From contig JBEKLU010000198.1 of the NCBI GenBank assembly GCA_050010035.1, positions 1 through 6,660 of the forward strand: a stretch of 6,660 bases of DNA. The letters run 5' to 3'. Under the pieces are notes generated by a model. The model saw only the letters and a list, made by a program, of their open reading frames with translations, had not been told where the DNA came from and made no database searches. The position numbers and the translations under genes are program-made. This document shows, piece after piece, positions 5,542 to 6,660 of the stretch; positions within the stretch are counted from its first letter, which is position 1, and each line of letters begins with the position of its first letter. The stretch comes from Roseiarcus sp050010035. Its GTDB lineage: Bacteria; Pseudomonadota; Alphaproteobacteria; Rhizobiales; Beijerinckiaceae.

Positions 5542-6660
5542 TCAGCTGACGGGTTCCCGGTTGTCGTTCTCGTATTGGCTTTCGCGAGCTAGGATCTCCC
5601 GAGGCGATGGCGCGCTCGCCGACGCCCGCGGCTCCTCGCCGATGAGTCGAGGCCCAAACCGAACAAGGCGGATGGCGACGGTCGCCGCGAAGGCGAGGAG
5701 CAGCGTGCCGCCAAAGACGATCAAGGCTTTCGCGATGCCGAACAACGGAACGTCCAACAGGGCGTATTGCAGCCAGACCAGCGGCGCATAATGCAGCAGA
5801 TAAATACCGAAGGCGTTCTTCGACAAACCGTCGAGTAATCGCGAACGAACAGCGCCAAAGCGCAGGCAAGCCGCCATCACGAAAAAGGAGCCGCTCGCGC
5901 CAGCCAACGCAAAGCTGACGTCGGCGGCGATTTGCAGCATCAACGGGGCGGATGTCGCATACGTCAATGTCAGCCCAGTGAGCCCCATCCAGAGCAGCAG
6001 CGAAGCGAGCGCGCATAGAAGCCATACGCTCCAACGCCGCGCCAGCATTCCCTCGGGGGCGAGCAGGCCGCGCTCGAGGCCGTGCGCCCCAACCCCGAGA
6101 CCCGCGAGGTAATAGACGGCATAGAGCAGCGGGCGGCTGAGCTGGAGTGAGAATGGTCCGTGTTCGGACCAATTCCAGGGCGTAAAGGCAATCGCAAGCG
6201 GAACATAAGCGAGGGCGGCGACCGTCGCCAGGCCGATAAAATACCGGCCTGGACGGGCAGTGGCGTCGGACGACAAACGGCCGAGAAACGCGACCCAATG
6301 GGGGGCGAAGCGGTGCAGCGCGGCAGGCGTGATGGTCAACGCCAATAGCAGCCATAAGAACCACATCGGCCCGTTGGGCCAGAAAGGCAACGCCAGGAAG
6401 CGCCGCCCATAGGCGATCAGACTCGGATCGACCGCGATCACGCGGTAGGCCGGATAGAGCGCGAGCGGCACGACGACGATCACGCCGAAAACAAATGGCG
6501 CGCCAAGCCGCAGCAACCGGTCGCCTAGAAATTTCCGACTTCCTTTGCGGGCGAGACTGGGCCACGCGAATAGAGCCGAGAGAAAAAACATCAAAGACAT
6601 CAGATAAACGTCTTGCCAGGCGCAGAACAGATCGAACCCGAACCAGCGCTGACTGTCGAC
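5542..6660 (-). CDS. Acyltransferase family 3 membrane protein, 5' end outside window
   Basis: This is the C-terminal 372 residues of an integral membrane acyltransferase of the acyltransferase-3 (OafA/OpgC-like) family, which transfers acetyl, succinyl or similar groups to sugars of surface glycans. The frame is open through the right edge. The ATG at 6600 is internal, because in-frame residues before it (WQDVYLMSLMFFLS) fit the family. Visible traits are SLMFFLSALFAWPSL with the DRLLRLGAPFVFG motif just after it, NGPMWFLWLLLAL, about eight to nine further hydrophobic helices, and the late motif KNAFGIYLLHYAPLVWLQY. A polar C-terminal tail of about 35 residues follows, rich in R, E and S. 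The first helix, with the usual catalytic histidine region, lies outside the window. The gene faces the hdeD-like gene tail to tail. The acceptor cannot be told from sequence. Confidence 0.87.
   Translation of the reverse strand, partial: VDSQRWFGFDLFCAWQDVYLMSLMFFLSALFAWPSLARKGSRKFLGDRLLRLGAPFVFGVIVVVPLALYPAYRVIAVDPSLIAYGRRFLALPFWPNGPMWFLWLLLALTITPAALHRFAPHWVAFLGRLSSDATARPGRYFIGLATVAALAYVPLAIAFTPWNWSEHGPFSLQLSRPLLYAVYYLAGLGVGAHGLERGLLAPEGMLARRWSVWLLCALASLLLWMGLTGLTLTYATSAPLMLQIAADVSFALAGASGSFFVMAACLRFGAVRSRLLDGLSKNAFGIYLLHYAPLVWLQYALLDVPLFGIAKALIVFGGTLLLAFAATVAIRLVRFGPRLIGEEPRASASAPSPREILARESQYENDNREPVS

Noticed and set aside
5264..6565. Minus-strand frame of 433 codons
   Set aside because: Longest open frame here by length, but it is out of phase with the acyltransferase-3 frame that shows the membrane helices and family motifs. 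Its Arg-rich sequence is a GC artefact.
1..6660. CRISPR arrays, tRNA or rRNA genes, phage or defence genes
   Set aside because: No regularly spaced direct repeats, no tRNA-like cloverleaf or rRNA-like stretch, and no recognisable phage, transposase or defence protein motif were seen on either strand.

Overview
The window looks like chromosomal DNA from a GC-rich alphaproteobacterium, probably of the order Hyphomicrobiales. This rests on the recognisable gene families (HpnB/HpnC/HpnD hopanoid-type squalene genes, an IspA-type prenyl synthase, an HdeD-family membrane protein), a strong G/C bias at third codon positions, and the Rhizobiales-like sequence of HpnC and HpnD. Genus is not determined.

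Layout. At the left edge is the 3' end of an unrecognised plus-strand gene (to 181). It meets, tail to tail and 11 bases apart, the stump of hpnE (minus, 193-303). Upstream of the stump on the minus strand come intact hpnD (285-1124), intact hpnC (1121-2005) and a damaged hpnB (2002-2727). These four are joined by start/stop overlaps and read as one operon in the order hpnB-hpnC-hpnD-hpnE. Across a 347-base divergent gap lies ispA (plus, 3075-4010). A gene-free stretch of about 300 bases leads to a small secreted cysteine-rich protein (plus, 4317-4508). Next is an HdeD-family six-helix membrane protein (plus, 4711-5361). It converges on a membrane acyltransferase-3 gene (minus, 5542 to beyond the right edge).

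How the genes work together. IspA makes farnesyl diphosphate. HpnD condenses two of these to presqualene diphosphate, HpnC turns that into hydroxysqualene, and HpnE normally reduces hydroxysqualene to squalene for hopanoid synthesis. Here HpnC and HpnD look functional, but HpnE stops after 36 codons. HpnB has lost about 150 residues of its glycosyltransferase core and carries a second, frame-restoring lesion. The locus is therefore a partly decayed squalene/hopanoid operon whose two middle genes have kept their open frames and active-site motifs. Either complete hpnE (and hpnB) copies exist elsewhere, or the pathway ends early.

I found no RNA gene, CRISPR array, insertion sequence or phage gene. 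The most unusual items are the two hpn lesions, a nested set of inverted repeats with mutually exclusive pairings at the convergent hdeD/acyltransferase junction (5351-5420), and the small Cys/Tyr/His-rich secreted protein.
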